From JARRQJ01 sp037381915 (GTDB lineage: Bacteria; Pseudomonadota; Gammaproteobacteria; DRLM01): a DNA stretch of 64,000 bases. The notes under the pieces were generated by a model. It worked only from the letters and a program-made list of their open reading frames with translations, made no database searches and was not told the origin of the DNA. Of this stretch, positions 24,522 to 32,626 are shown in pieces; within the stretch, counting starts at the first letter, position 1, and every line of letters begins with the position of its first letter. Position numbers and translations under genes: made by a program. Location: positions 70,824 to 134,823 of the forward strand of contig JARRQJ010000002.1 in NCBI GenBank assembly GCA_037381915.1. Direction: 5' to 3'.

Positions 24522-24620
24522 ATTCCTATGCCGTCACCCCGGCGAACGCCGGGGTCCAGCTTGTTACAAAGACCTGGGTTCCGGCTCTTGCGCCCTTTAG
24601 GGTATGCGCCGCAATGACGA
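24522..24620. repeat. Dispersed palindromic element, copy 3
   Basis: CCGTCACCCCGGCGAACGCC pairs with GGCGTTCGCC-type sequence and ends GCCGCAATGACGA. It is related to copies at 8746, 10900 and 29572 and lies between fdx and the PCP_red gene. Confidence 0.55.
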
Positions 24621-24663
24621 ATACGCCGCAGTCTGCAAATCCGTACCAACTAAGGAGAACCAC

Positions 24664-24837
24664 ATGAGCAACGAATCACTGCCCTGGGACGAAGCGGCGC
24701 TCAAGCGCCTGGAAAAGATCCCCGCCTTCGTCCGCAACATGGCCAAGAACAAAATTGAAAAGGCCGCCAAGGCCGCCGGCGAAGACAAGGTCACCGCCGA
24801 GTTCATGGAGGCCAACAAGGGGAAATTGATGGGTTGA
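24664..24837 (+). CDS. PCP_red-domain mini-protein
   Basis: The 57-residue protein (LPWDEAALKRLEKIPAFVRN, then MAKNKIEKAAKAAGEDKVT) resembles the small C-terminal domain of the light-independent protochlorophyllide reductase subunit BchB/ChlB (PCP_red). Stand-alone copies occur near Fe-S and nif genes; their role is unknown. It occupies the place where iscX would be expected, but the sequence does not resemble IscX. GGAG lies in front of the ATG. Confidence 0.7.
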   Translation: MSNESLPWDEAALKRLEKIPAFVRNMAKNKIEKAAKAAGEDKVTAEFMEANKGKLMG

Positions 24838-25060
24838 GCGGAATATCGCGGCGGGATACGATGCCGCCGCCCGTGACCGCTGTTGATCTGCCTAGCAAAA
24901 AGATGGAAAGACACGATCCCAGCACGGGAAGGCGGCAGGTCATCGCTGGGTTAATATGGACCAACAAGGTGAAACTGCAGCCACCCGGAAAGGAAAGACA
25001 GGGCGCGCTTGATGGGTTGGGAGGGTCGTCAGCGCAACGCCTGTCTTCCGGTAAATTGTC

Positions 25061-25378
25061 CTAGGCCACCTGCTTGTAATCGCCGGCAGAAGACTGCTCC
25101 TCGCGATGGGGATGGGTAGCGGTGGTGGCCGGCTTGGGGGTCGGCGCGGGCGCCTGCCGTTGCAAGCCCTTCATCAAGGCATACAGGGGATCCCAGCCGA
25201 TAAACCCGGTCAAACCGGCATACACGCCAAGCGCGACCAGGCCGACGATAGCGGCCTCGGATATGGCCGGGAACAACAACGTCGCCGTAATCGAGATCAA
25301 TCCCACTACGATGCGATGGACGCGTTCCAGTGGGCCTACATTGTTCACATCAGATAAGTGGGTTGTCTGATACCTCAT
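25061..25378 (-). CDS. DUF2892-like small membrane protein
   Basis: The 105-residue protein has NNVGPLERVHRIVVGL and two hydrophobic segments (about 32-48 and 52-72), the pattern of DUF2892/YgaP-type membrane domains, followed by a proline-rich, hydrophilic tail. The ATG at 25378 has AAGGAG nine bases upstream; an ATG at 25405 is less well placed. Function unknown. Confidence 0.65.
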   Translation of the reverse strand: MRYQTTHLSDVNNVGPLERVHRIVVGLISITATLLFPAISEAAIVGLVALGVYAGLTGFIGWDPLYALMKGLQRQAPAPTPKPATTATHPHREEQSSAGDYKQVA

Positions 25379-25584
25379 GACCGTAAACTCCTTAAATATA
25401 GCCATCCCTGATTTTCAGGATTGGATTCATTTAAACAAAAGGGGGTTAAACCAGACTGAATCCCAGGTGAATTCAATATTAAAAAAGCGTTAGCGGCGCA
25501 GCACCCGATCCGGCGGTCCGTCCTGGCCGAGCGGAAGCAATCCATGCATAATGAATCGGCTTTTGATCATCTGTTGGCGCGTTT

Positions 25585-26100
25585 ATGAAACCGACGTTTT
25601 ACCGACTCAATGACGGCTGGAATGCCGAACCCTATTCCCCGCAGCCGCGTGTCAGCATGCAGGGTCACGACCTGTTACTGCAATTCCTGGTGAATGCCAT
25701 GCAATTCACGGAGTTTATGGAAGGCGAGCGCGGCATGCTGCGCTTCGCAGGATGCAGGCGCTACCGACTGGGTCCGCCCAGTGATGATGACTGGTACGAC
25801 GGCCGTTGCCGCTTCAGCAAGCTGGCACCGGAGTGGGGTGAGTTCTTCGTGGTGCAAGGTGATGCGATGCTGCTGGACGCGCCACAAGACTGGCAAAGCG
25901 TCGCCCCCAAGCAGGGAGACGGCCGCCACTTCCTGTTCTATTTGCGCGACAATACATTCGAATGCGTGGCGGACGATTGCATCGTCGAACAGGATGACGA
26001 CAACGCCTTGCACAGAACCGCCAAGAAAGTGCAGATTCCAACACTCGACCAGATCAAGCCGCCCCCGTATCGGAGACGGCGCCTGTGCCGCTCGCAATAA
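25585..26100 (+). CDS. Hypothetical protein, 171 aa
   Basis: I do not recognise this protein. It is soluble and rich in aromatic residues (MKPTFYRLNDGWNAEPYSPQ; DDWYDGRCRFSKLAPEWGEF), with no signal peptide or catalytic motif and a basic C-terminus (YRRRRLCR). It resembles a beta-rich binding domain. The neighbours give no clear hint. Confidence 0.6.
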   Translation: MKPTFYRLNDGWNAEPYSPQPRVSMQGHDLLLQFLVNAMQFTEFMEGERGMLRFAGCRRYRLGPPSDDDWYDGRCRFSKLAPEWGEFFVVQGDAMLLDAPQDWQSVAPKQGDGRHFLFYLRDNTFECVADDCIVEQDDDNALHRTAKKVQIPTLDQIKPPPYRRRRLCRSQ

Positions 26101-26539
26101 CCGGTACCGCCCACATTATCGATTCCGTAATCGTTGACCATACACCTGGACCACGAAATTTCTATCGGCGAACGCGATGTATTTGAACTCATACTGATGC
26201 AATCGTGATCATCGTCTCGCAGCGAATTGCTAACCGATCGCATGCTTTAACATTAACTTGAACGGCTCGATCAGTTTATTTGGCATCAAGTCTCGTCTTA
26301 GCAACTGTACGACATTCGTCATACAGACAATTTCGCATTCATGTCATAGCGACCAGACGATACAGCGCCTACGTTAATTACCATCGCGAAATTTCAGCAT
26401 AGATAGAAAGCTGAACAGCCGTTCAGCTTTCCCCCGCATACGGATGTTTGTGACACGCTCGAGTTCACAAGATCTTCACATGACGAACTTAGCATTGTCG
26501 CCTCACACATCCCCTATCCTTATATGGAGGAACAGAAAT
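26101..26539. other. Long leader region of the phosphoesterase gene
   Basis: No gene is visible in 439 bases. Two GTCATA words (near 26317 and 26343) recall Pho-box halves but are not spaced as direct repeats. A perfect inverted repeat is at 26409-26432 (separate entry). GGAGG at 26526-26530 is the ribosome binding site for the next gene. Confidence 0.45.
26409..26432. promoter_or_regulatory. Perfect 10-bp inverted repeat upstream of phosphoesterase
   Basis: AAAGCTGAAC, four-base loop AGCC, GTTCAGCTTT: a perfect 10-bp stem 108 bases before the start codon. No T-run follows, so it is more likely an operator or leader hairpin than a terminator. Confidence 0.5.
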
Positions 26540-28132
26540 ATGTTGAAGAAATCTTTGCTCGCCGGCGGTGCCACATTGAGCATGGCCGGAATAATCAGCG
26601 CCGCGATGTCACCTACCGCCTGGGCCGATGGTTACGGCATGACGACGACAACGCCTATCAAGCACGTCATCGTCATTTTCCAGGAAAACGTTTCTTTCGA
26701 TCATTACTTCGCCACCTATCCGAACGCCGCAAATCCGGCTGGTGAACCGAAGTTTATTGCCCGCAAAGATACCCCACAAGTCAATGGCCTCAACGATGCC
26801 TTATTGAATCACAACCCGAATAGTGCCAATCCCATGCGTTTGGGGCGGGATGAAGCTTTGACCTGTGATCAGGACCATCACTACGGCGATGAACAGGCAG
26901 CCATGAATGGCGGCTTGATGGACAAGTTCGTGGAAAAGACCAACAAAGAATCCTGCACATCTCCGCAATTCTACAAGCCTAATCTGGTGATGGGTTATTA
27001 CGACGGTAACACCGTCACCGCCTTGTGGAACTACGCACAGAACTTCGCCATGAGCGACAACTCCTACGACACCACCTTCGGTCCCTCTACACCCGGCGCG
27101 TTGAATCTGGTGTCCGGTCAGACCTGGGGCGCAATCTCTACCGATCCGCAAAATGACACCTATGGCGTGGTCAGTCCGGATGCCAATGGCATTGGCACTG
27201 TCGTCAATGATCCGGATCCGACCTATGACGACTGCTCCAACGCCAAGTATCCCCATGTATCCATGAACGGCAAGAACATCGGTGACGTGCTCAGCGACAA
27301 GGGCATCAGCTGGGGCTGGTTTGAAGGCGGTTTCCGTCCGACCAGTTGGGATGCCAACGGTAACGCCACCTGCAGTGCTACCCATCTCAACATCGGTGGT
27401 AACACCATGGTCGATTACATCCCGCACCACGAACCGTTCCAGTACTACAAGTCCACCTCCAACGCGCATCACCTGCCGCCTAAATCCGTCGCTGAGATCG
27501 GCCATGATGGTCAAGCCAACCACCAATATGACATGATGGACTTCTGGAAAGCCGTCGATGCCGGTCACCTGCCTGCGGTGAGCTTCTTGAAGGCGCCGGG
27601 TTATCAGGATGGTCACGCGGCTTACTCCGATCCGCTGGACGAGCAGACCTTCATCGTCAAGACCATCAACCGTCTCGAAAAGACCCCGGAGTGGAAAGAT
27701 ACCGCCGTCATCATCGCCTATGACGATTCCGATGGCTGGTACGACCACGTCATGCCGCCTATCGTCAATCAGTCCGACGATACTCAGACCAGACTTCCTG
27801 GTGCACAGCATGATAACCTCATCAATGGCACCTGCGGTGATAGTGCTAGAGCAATTGGTGGAGAACAGGATCGTTGCGGTTATGGTCCGCGCCAGCCGCT
27901 GCTGATCGTTTCGCCATGGGCCAAGCAAAACTATGTTGACCACAGCGTGACCGACCAGACCTCCATCCTGCGCTTTGTGGAGGACAACTGGAACCTGGGC
28001 CGCATCAGCGGCGATTCCTTCGATCAGCTGGCCGGCTCCTTGAACGGCATGTTCGACTTCGGCCACATGCACACCGAAGCCCGCCGGCTGTTCCTGGATC
28101 CGAAAACCGGTGAAGCGTTGTTCCGCCGCTAA
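26540..28132 (+). CDS. Exported phosphoesterase (phospholipase C / acid phosphatase family)
   Basis: The 530-residue protein has a signal peptide (MLKKSLLAGGATLSMAGIIS, ending about TAWA) and the phosphoesterase family core: KHVIVIFQENVSFDHYFATYP with the metal-binding Glu-Asn, TFGPSTPGALNLVSGQ, VSFLKAPGYQDGHAAYSDP and VIIAYDDSDGWYDHV. The family contains non-haemolytic phospholipases C and acid phosphatases, so phosphorus release from lipids or esters is likely; the substrate is not certain. Monocistronic, with a terminator behind it. Confidence 0.85.
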   Translation: MLKKSLLAGGATLSMAGIISAAMSPTAWADGYGMTTTTPIKHVIVIFQENVSFDHYFATYPNAANPAGEPKFIARKDTPQVNGLNDALLNHNPNSANPMRLGRDEALTCDQDHHYGDEQAAMNGGLMDKFVEKTNKESCTSPQFYKPNLVMGYYDGNTVTALWNYAQNFAMSDNSYDTTFGPSTPGALNLVSGQTWGAISTDPQNDTYGVVSPDANGIGTVVNDPDPTYDDCSNAKYPHVSMNGKNIGDVLSDKGISWGWFEGGFRPTSWDANGNATCSATHLNIGGNTMVDYIPHHEPFQYYKSTSNAHHLPPKSVAEIGHDGQANHQYDMMDFWKAVDAGHLPAVSFLKAPGYQDGHAAYSDPLDEQTFIVKTINRLEKTPEWKDTAVIIAYDDSDGWYDHVMPPIVNQSDDTQTRLPGAQHDNLINGTCGDSARAIGGEQDRCGYGPRQPLLIVSPWAKQNYVDHSVTDQTSILRFVEDNWNLGRISGDSFDQLAGSLNGMFDFGHMHTEARRLFLDPKTGEALFRR

Positions 28133-28176
28133 GGCGATCACCTGTTAGGTGGTTCGTTCGTAACAGCTGTAACGTA

Positions 28177-28213
28177 TGGGGTCTGGCCCTGACCGGGGTC
28201 AGATCCCTTTTTC
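28177..28213 (+). terminator. Likely terminator after the phosphoesterase gene
   Basis: GGGGTCTGGCCCTGACCGGG followed by GTCAGATCCCTTTTT: CTGACC pairs with GGTCAG, an outer GGGTCTG with CAGATCCC, then five T. Confidence 0.6.
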
Positions 28214-28306
28214 ATCTCGCCGGTTATGGCGCTGTCAATATACCACCTGGAAATCCACAATGAAGGCTGTCATCACGAGCCGATGCAGGATGATTCAGGA
28301 CCTAAA

Positions 28307-28741
28307 TCAGACGGCGGCGCGGCGCACCGACTTGCCCGCCCGGGTGATGACCAGCAGGCGCCGCATGGTCACCAGTATCCCGACCAAGCCGATGATCCCC
28401 AAGCTCGTATCTATGGACCGGACCAGGATGCTGCTATTTTCGGCCTGAAGATCAAGAATAAAGCCCAGCAAACCCACAAAGGCGCTGGCGGCCATGAACA
28501 GGATCGTATTGGTAGGATCGATTTGCGCCACCTTGCCGTTATCGATATTTTTCACTGCCAGCATATGAAAAATGTCGTTACGCTGTTCACATGCGAAGAG
28601 AACATCATCGCCCGTGGCGATACTACTTACCAGGTCACCATCGACTTTGACTTTGCACTGCCCGATCTGGCAAGCCACCGCACCACGCTTATCCCGCGCT
28701 GAAATCTCTTTCACGTGACCACGCATCAACTGTAACGCCAT
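28307..28741 (-). CDS. Small membrane protein, unknown
   Basis: The 144-residue protein has a soluble N-terminal half with a beta-barrel-like pattern (VACQIGQCKVKVDGDLVSSI; GDDVLFACEQRNDIFHMLAV) and two C-terminal hydrophobic segments (about 80-97 and 112-127). I do not recognise the family; the OB-like half plus membrane segments loosely recalls NfeD-type proteins. It is alone on its strand. Confidence 0.55.
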   Translation of the reverse strand: MALQLMRGHVKEISARDKRGAVACQIGQCKVKVDGDLVSSIATGDDVLFACEQRNDIFHMLAVKNIDNGKVAQIDPTNTILFMAASAFVGLLGFILDLQAENSSILVRSIDTSLGIIGLVGILVTMRRLLVITRAGKSVRRAAV

Positions 28742-28971
28742 GCCGCCCCCCAGCTCATTGGAACATATCAGTGTAATTACTCGGATCGCTACTGAGCCTA
28801 GCGCGTCCCCAAGTCAGTTAATGCCGCACGGAGGCGCACTGAAACGCCTCTTCGTTCAAGCTTCCGCATTATGCGATTCCAGCCAGCGGGAGAAGATTTT
28901 CTGCAGCCGGTTGCAGATTTCGCTGGCGGGCACGGCGAAAACGTTCGGCGTGATGCGAGCTCCCGGCCCGG
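28742..28971. other. Gap with an orphan coding-like stretch
   Basis: On the minus strand a frame without start, ending at a TGA at 28856-28858, reads ITPNVFAVPASEICNRLQKI and FSRWLESHNAEA, a protein-like composition. It runs out of the downstream end of the cytochrome gene in another frame. It may be the tail of a lost gene; no other feature is seen. Confidence 0.25.
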
Positions 28972-29403
28972 CTACTTTACCTGCAGCTGAGCAAGATAGT
29001 CGACGAGCGCTTTGATCTTGTTGCGAACGGTTGTCTCCCGATGGTCGAAGGGCATCGAGGCCTGCGGAGGCAACTCAGGCACGTCGATCTGGAATTCCCT
29101 GCCCCACACGGGCATGGTGCGCGGACCGTGGGCGATCACTTCAACGCGACCGTCAATGATCTCATGGACACGCTGGGCCGGAAAGACTCCGCCGTTGTTC
29201 TTCGCCAACACTGTCAAGTTCGCCGGCTTGGTTGCGAGGAGCGCCGCCTGGGGCCCGTCGCCCTTGGCGTTCACGCCGTGACAAGCCGCGCACTTTGAAT
29301 TGAATTCCTGCTTGCCGATTTCGGCGGTTTTGACCTCCGCACAGCCGGTCAAGAGGTAAGCGAGCCACACTGCCACACCCATAGTCGCCGTCAGACTTTT
29401 CAT
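28972..29403 (-). CDS. Mono-haem cytochrome c lipoprotein
   Basis: The 143-residue protein has a lipoprotein signal (MKSLTATMGVAVWLAYLLTGC) and one class-I haem motif, CAACHG, with TMPVW as the distal methionine. It would be an electron carrier tethered to a membrane facing the periplasm. It lies between the cbbM terminator and an unknown membrane protein. The start at 29403 is favoured over an ATG five codons upstream because GAGA precedes it; both are possible. Confidence 0.8.
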   Translation of the reverse strand: MKSLTATMGVAVWLAYLLTGCAEVKTAEIGKQEFNSKCAACHGVNAKGDGPQAALLATKPANLTVLAKNNGGVFPAQRVHEIIDGRVEVIAHGPRTMPVWGREFQIDVPELPPQASMPFDHRETTVRNKIKALVDYLAQLQVK

Positions 29404-29653
29404 AACTGTCTCTCCCAAAAGATCTGCGCCTCGGACGACGATGATCGCTGAATCCGCCGCTCTCTTCTTCTAATCATAGCGCTGGCTGCATTTATAGCCC
29501 AGGCACCGTTCGACGGATCAAGGGCGCATGCAAACATGATAATGCTATTGTGCTTGACTTTGAAGATTAGTGGTTTCCGGCTCCTTATGCCCCCTGGGTC
29601 TTCGCCGGAATGACGGCAAGCCAAGCCTGCTGCCTGGTTAGTCCGCATAAAAG
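29404..29653. other. Gap with dispersed palindromic element, copy 4
   Basis: The region before the cbbM terminator contains a partial copy of the TTCCGG...TTCGCCGGAATGACGG element (29572-29617). I see no gene. Confidence 0.5.
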
Positions 29654-29684
29654 AAACCCCCTGCGGGCTCCACGCAGGGGGTTT
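29654..29684 (-). terminator. Intrinsic terminator of cbbM
   Basis: On the minus strand AAACCCCCTGCG, loop, CGCAGGGGGTTT then TCTTTT: a 12-bp stem with a T-rich run, 24 bases after the cbbM stop. Confidence 0.85.
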
Positions 29685-29707
29685 GGGCCATCAGCCGGAT
29701 CGCCGCT

Positions 29708-31087
29708 CTACGTGTGCATCGCCAATTTGTCGCGCCAACCCGGGAAGAGCGTGTCGGCGTCGCTGGCGAACGAATAGAAGGCACGGGCCAGTTCCCGATG
29801 CTCCTTTGCGTACTCGACGGGGTCGGCGCCGGCCTTCCAGCATTCATAGGCCTGGCGCAGTGAGATGGCGCCGGCGGCCGGACTGTCGATATGACCGTAG
29901 GAACCGCCGCCCGCGGTGTTGATCACATTGCCGTGGCCGAGGTTCTCGAAGAAGCCGGGCAGGCGCAGCGCGTTCATGCCGCCGGAGATGATCGGCGTGG
30001 TGGGCTTCATACCGTACCACTTTTGGAAGTAGATCGGGCCTTCGCATTCGTCGCGCTCGATCATGTAGGCGATGACCCTGTCATCCGCCTCGCCCTCCAT
30101 CTTGCCGTAGCCCATGGTACCGACGTGGATACCAGAGGCGCCTTGCAAACGGGACATCTTGGCCAGCACGAAGGCGGTATAGCCGCGCTTGGAACTCGGC
30201 GAGGTCACGGCACCGTGGCCGGCGCGGTGATAGTGCAGGTACTGATCGGGATACTGGCGGCGAGCGGTGGTGACCATGCCGGGACCGCCGACATACCCGT
30301 CCACCAGAAAGGCCAGCTTGTCGGCGTCGGGACCGAAGGTCTCTAGGGCGAAGTCGGCGCGAGCGCACATTTCAAAGTGATCGTCGGCGGTGATGTTCAG
30401 GGAGAACAGCTTGGCCTGGCCGGTCTCGTCCTGGGCGCGCTTCAGCGAAGCATAGACCAGGGGCAGGGTCTTCTTCAGCGGCGAGAACACCTGGTTGCCC
30501 TGTGGTTCGTCGTTCTTGATGAAGTCGCCGCCCAGCCAGAACTCGTAGGCCGCCCTGGCGAACGGCTCGGGGCGCAGACCCAGTTTGGGTTTGATGATGG
30601 TGCCGGCGATGTAACCACCGTCCTGGACCGGGCGGCCCAGGATGCGCCACAGATCGGAGATGTCCTTGGACGGACCGTCGAACAACTGGATGGCGCGGGG
30701 CGGCACGTAGAAATCGATCATCTTGGCATGTTCGACGTCACCCATGCCCTGGTTGTTGCCGATGGTCAGCGTCAGGAAGGACACCAGCATCATGCGCCCG
30801 TCGGTGACGTTGCGATCGAACAGTTCCAATGGATAGGCGATGCGCATGTCTTCGTTCTTCTCGTCGATGTAATAGACGAGCGCGTCAACGCCCTTGGTGA
30901 ATTCATCGGTGGTGGAGACTTCCACATTGGTCCCGGTGGAAGACTCGGCGGCGAAGTGCGCGGCGGTGGCCAGATAAGCGTGGCCGGCCTTGGGCTTCAT
31001 CTTGTACGCCACCAGGATATGCTTGCCTTCGTTGATCAGGGTTTCTTCTTTGAGGTCTAGATTTGCATAACGACTGGACTGATCCAT
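29708..31087 (-). CDS. cbbM: Form II ribulose-1,5-bisphosphate carboxylase/oxygenase
   Basis: This 459-residue protein has form II features: MDQSSRYANLDLKEETLI at the start, AGTIIKPKLGLRPEPF (active-site lysine), GGDFIKNDEPQGNQVF (the carbamylated-lysine region), the loop-6 region HVGTMGYGKMEG with its lysine, and SGGMNALRLPGFF. Form II enzymes work without small subunits and suit high CO2 and low O2. It fixes CO2 in the Calvin cycle and is an electron sink like nitrogenase. It is monocistronic, divergent from nifV, with no cbbR or cbbQ alongside. Confidence 0.96.
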   Translation of the reverse strand: MDQSSRYANLDLKEETLINEGKHILVAYKMKPKAGHAYLATAAHFAAESSTGTNVEVSTTDEFTKGVDALVYYIDEKNEDMRIAYPLELFDRNVTDGRMMLVSFLTLTIGNNQGMGDVEHAKMIDFYVPPRAIQLFDGPSKDISDLWRILGRPVQDGGYIAGTIIKPKLGLRPEPFARAAYEFWLGGDFIKNDEPQGNQVFSPLKKTLPLVYASLKRAQDETGQAKLFSLNITADDHFEMCARADFALETFGPDADKLAFLVDGYVGGPGMVTTARRQYPDQYLHYHRAGHGAVTSPSSKRGYTAFVLAKMSRLQGASGIHVGTMGYGKMEGEADDRVIAYMIERDECEGPIYFQKWYGMKPTTPIISGGMNALRLPGFFENLGHGNVINTAGGGSYGHIDSPAAGAISLRQAYECWKAGADPVEYAKEHRELARAFYSFASDADTLFPGWRDKLAMHT

Positions 31088-31307
31088 TATTGGTGCTCCC
31101 GCTGGTTTATTTCCACTAATTTAGTAATGTAATTTGAAGTGAGTAATATAACCAATTCAGCACTATTTATGTGTAATTCTTTTCTCCGCTTGTTCTAACT
31201 AGCTGATTGGGAAACCAACCCGGCCGTCATGGCGCAGCTTCGGGCGCGACAGGCAAGTTGTTGGTCGATCGCGTCTCATGATTAGCCGGCCTGAAGATCT
31301 CGGGTTT

Positions 31308-31323
31308 TGTCACAAATCCTACA
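31308..31323. promoter_or_regulatory. NifA upstream activator site for nifV
   Basis: TGTCACAAATCCTACA is an exact TGT-N10-ACA element about 98 bases upstream of the -24 element. It shares the ACAAAT core with the nifB site. Confidence 0.75.
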
Positions 31324-31420
31324 AAGCTGCAATGCGGCTACCATCAATGTCGCATTACCTCCCTGCGACCATCGCCGCAGCTTACGAATAAGATTCTGAT
31401 ATAAAAACCAAAATCCCCGT

Positions 31421-31435
31421 TGGCATGTGAATTGC
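31421..31435 (+). promoter_or_regulatory. Sigma-54 promoter of the nifV operon
   Basis: TGGCATGTGAATTGC fits TGGCACG-N4-TTGC with exact spacing and one mismatch. It ends 34 bases before the nifV ATG. Confidence 0.85.
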
Positions 31436-31469
31436 CCCTCTTGTTTCAAGTATTGCAGAGCAGGCCATC

Positions 31470-32615
31470 ATGTCCGGGATCGAGGTCACCATCAACGACA
31501 CCACGCTGCGCGACGGCGAACAGACCGCGGGCGTGGCCTTCACCGCCGAGGAGAAGGTGGCCATCGCTCGCGACCTGGCCGAGGCAGGGGTGCCGGAGAT
31601 GGAAGTGGGGGTCCCCGCCATGGGCGATGAGGAACAGGAGGTTATCCGCGCCATCGCCGGGCTGCACCTGCCGGCGCGCGCCATCGTGTGGGGGCGCATG
31701 CTCGACACCGACCTGCGGGCCGCCGCGCAATGCCAGGTCGATATGATCAATCTGTCGATCCCGGTTTCGGACATTCATATCAACAACAAACTCGGACGTG
31801 ACCGGCTGTGGGTACTCGATGCCGTGGCCCGCCATGTCGCCGCCGCCCTCGATCTGGGCTTGGAGGTGTGCGTGGGCGGCGAAGACGCCTCACGCGCCGA
31901 TCCGGAATTCGTGCAGCTTGTCGCCGAGACCGCCCAGGCCGCCGGCGCCCGGCGCTTCCGCTTCGCCGATACCCTGGGGCTGCTCGATCCGTTCACGACT
32001 TACAAGCACATCGCCACCCTGGTCGAGACGGTGGATATAGAGATCGAGATGCACGCCCACAACGACTTGGGCATGGCGACCGCCAACAGCATTGCGGCGG
32101 CCCTGGCCGGCGCGACTCATATCAACACTACGGTCAACGGCTTGGGCGAGCGGGCGGGCAACGCCCCCTTGGAAGAAGTAGTGGTGGCGCTGCGCCTGCT
32201 GTATCACTGCGATACCGGCGTCGCGACCGATCGCTTTCCCGCCATCTCGCAGCTAGTGGCGCATGCCTCGGGGCGGCCGGTGGCGGCCAACAAGAGCATC
32301 GTCGGCGAGGCGGTATTCACCCACGAGGCGGGGATCCATGTGGACGGCTTGTTGAAGAACGTCGTGAATTACCAGTCCTTCGATCCTGCGGTGGTGGGAC
32401 GCGCGCATCACCTCGTGCTGGGCAAGCATTCCGGGGGCCGGGCGGTGAAGGACGCCTATGCGCGTCTGGGCATCGTGCTCACCGAGGAAGAGGCCGGGCT
32501 GATGCTGATGCACATCCGCAATCATGCGGTATGCACCAAGCTCCCGCCCACGTCCGAGGATCTGCAGCGTTTCTACCTGGAAGCGTCACCCATCGGCAGC
32601 GGACTAGTGTGTTGA
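31470..32615 (+). CDS. nifV: Homocitrate synthase NifV
   Basis: The 381-residue enzyme condenses acetyl-CoA with 2-oxoglutarate to give homocitrate, the organic ligand of FeMo-co. It has the DRE-TIM motif NDTTLRDGEQTAGVAFT, the metal-binding HAHNDLGMATANS and NGLGERAGNAPLEEVV, and GIHVDG in the C-terminal part. The length agrees with NifV rather than with longer isopropylmalate synthases. It heads a sigma-54-controlled operon. Homologues in lysine synthesis are unlikely given the context. Confidence 0.95.
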   Translation: MSGIEVTINDTTLRDGEQTAGVAFTAEEKVAIARDLAEAGVPEMEVGVPAMGDEEQEVIRAIAGLHLPARAIVWGRMLDTDLRAAAQCQVDMINLSIPVSDIHINNKLGRDRLWVLDAVARHVAAALDLGLEVCVGGEDASRADPEFVQLVAETAQAAGARRFRFADTLGLLDPFTTYKHIATLVETVDIEIEMHAHNDLGMATANSIAAALAGATHINTTVNGLGERAGNAPLEEVVVALRLLYHCDTGVATDRFPAISQLVAHASGRPVAANKSIVGEAVFTHEAGIHVDGLLKNVVNYQSFDPAVVGRAHHLVLGKHSGGRAVKDAYARLGIVLTEEEAGLMLMHIRNHAVCTKLPPTSEDLQRFYLEASPIGSGLVC

Positions 32616-32626
32616 AGGAACAGGAT

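Larger units (their letters stand above)
31088..31469. promoter_or_regulatory. Divergent cbbM/nifV control region
   Basis: The 382-base gap contains the NifA site and sigma-54 promoter of nifV (separate entries) in its right third. The left two thirds, AT-rich, must hold the cbbM promoter; I cannot assign a CbbR box with confidence. Confidence 0.5.

Noticed and set aside
24664..24837. IscX
   Set aside because: Position fits, but the acidic IscX sequence pattern is absent; LPWDEAALKRLEKIP fits PCP_red.
26310..26350. Pho box upstream of the phosphoesterase
   Set aside because: Two GTCATA words exist but are about 26 bases apart and not arranged as the 11-base direct repeats PhoB needs.
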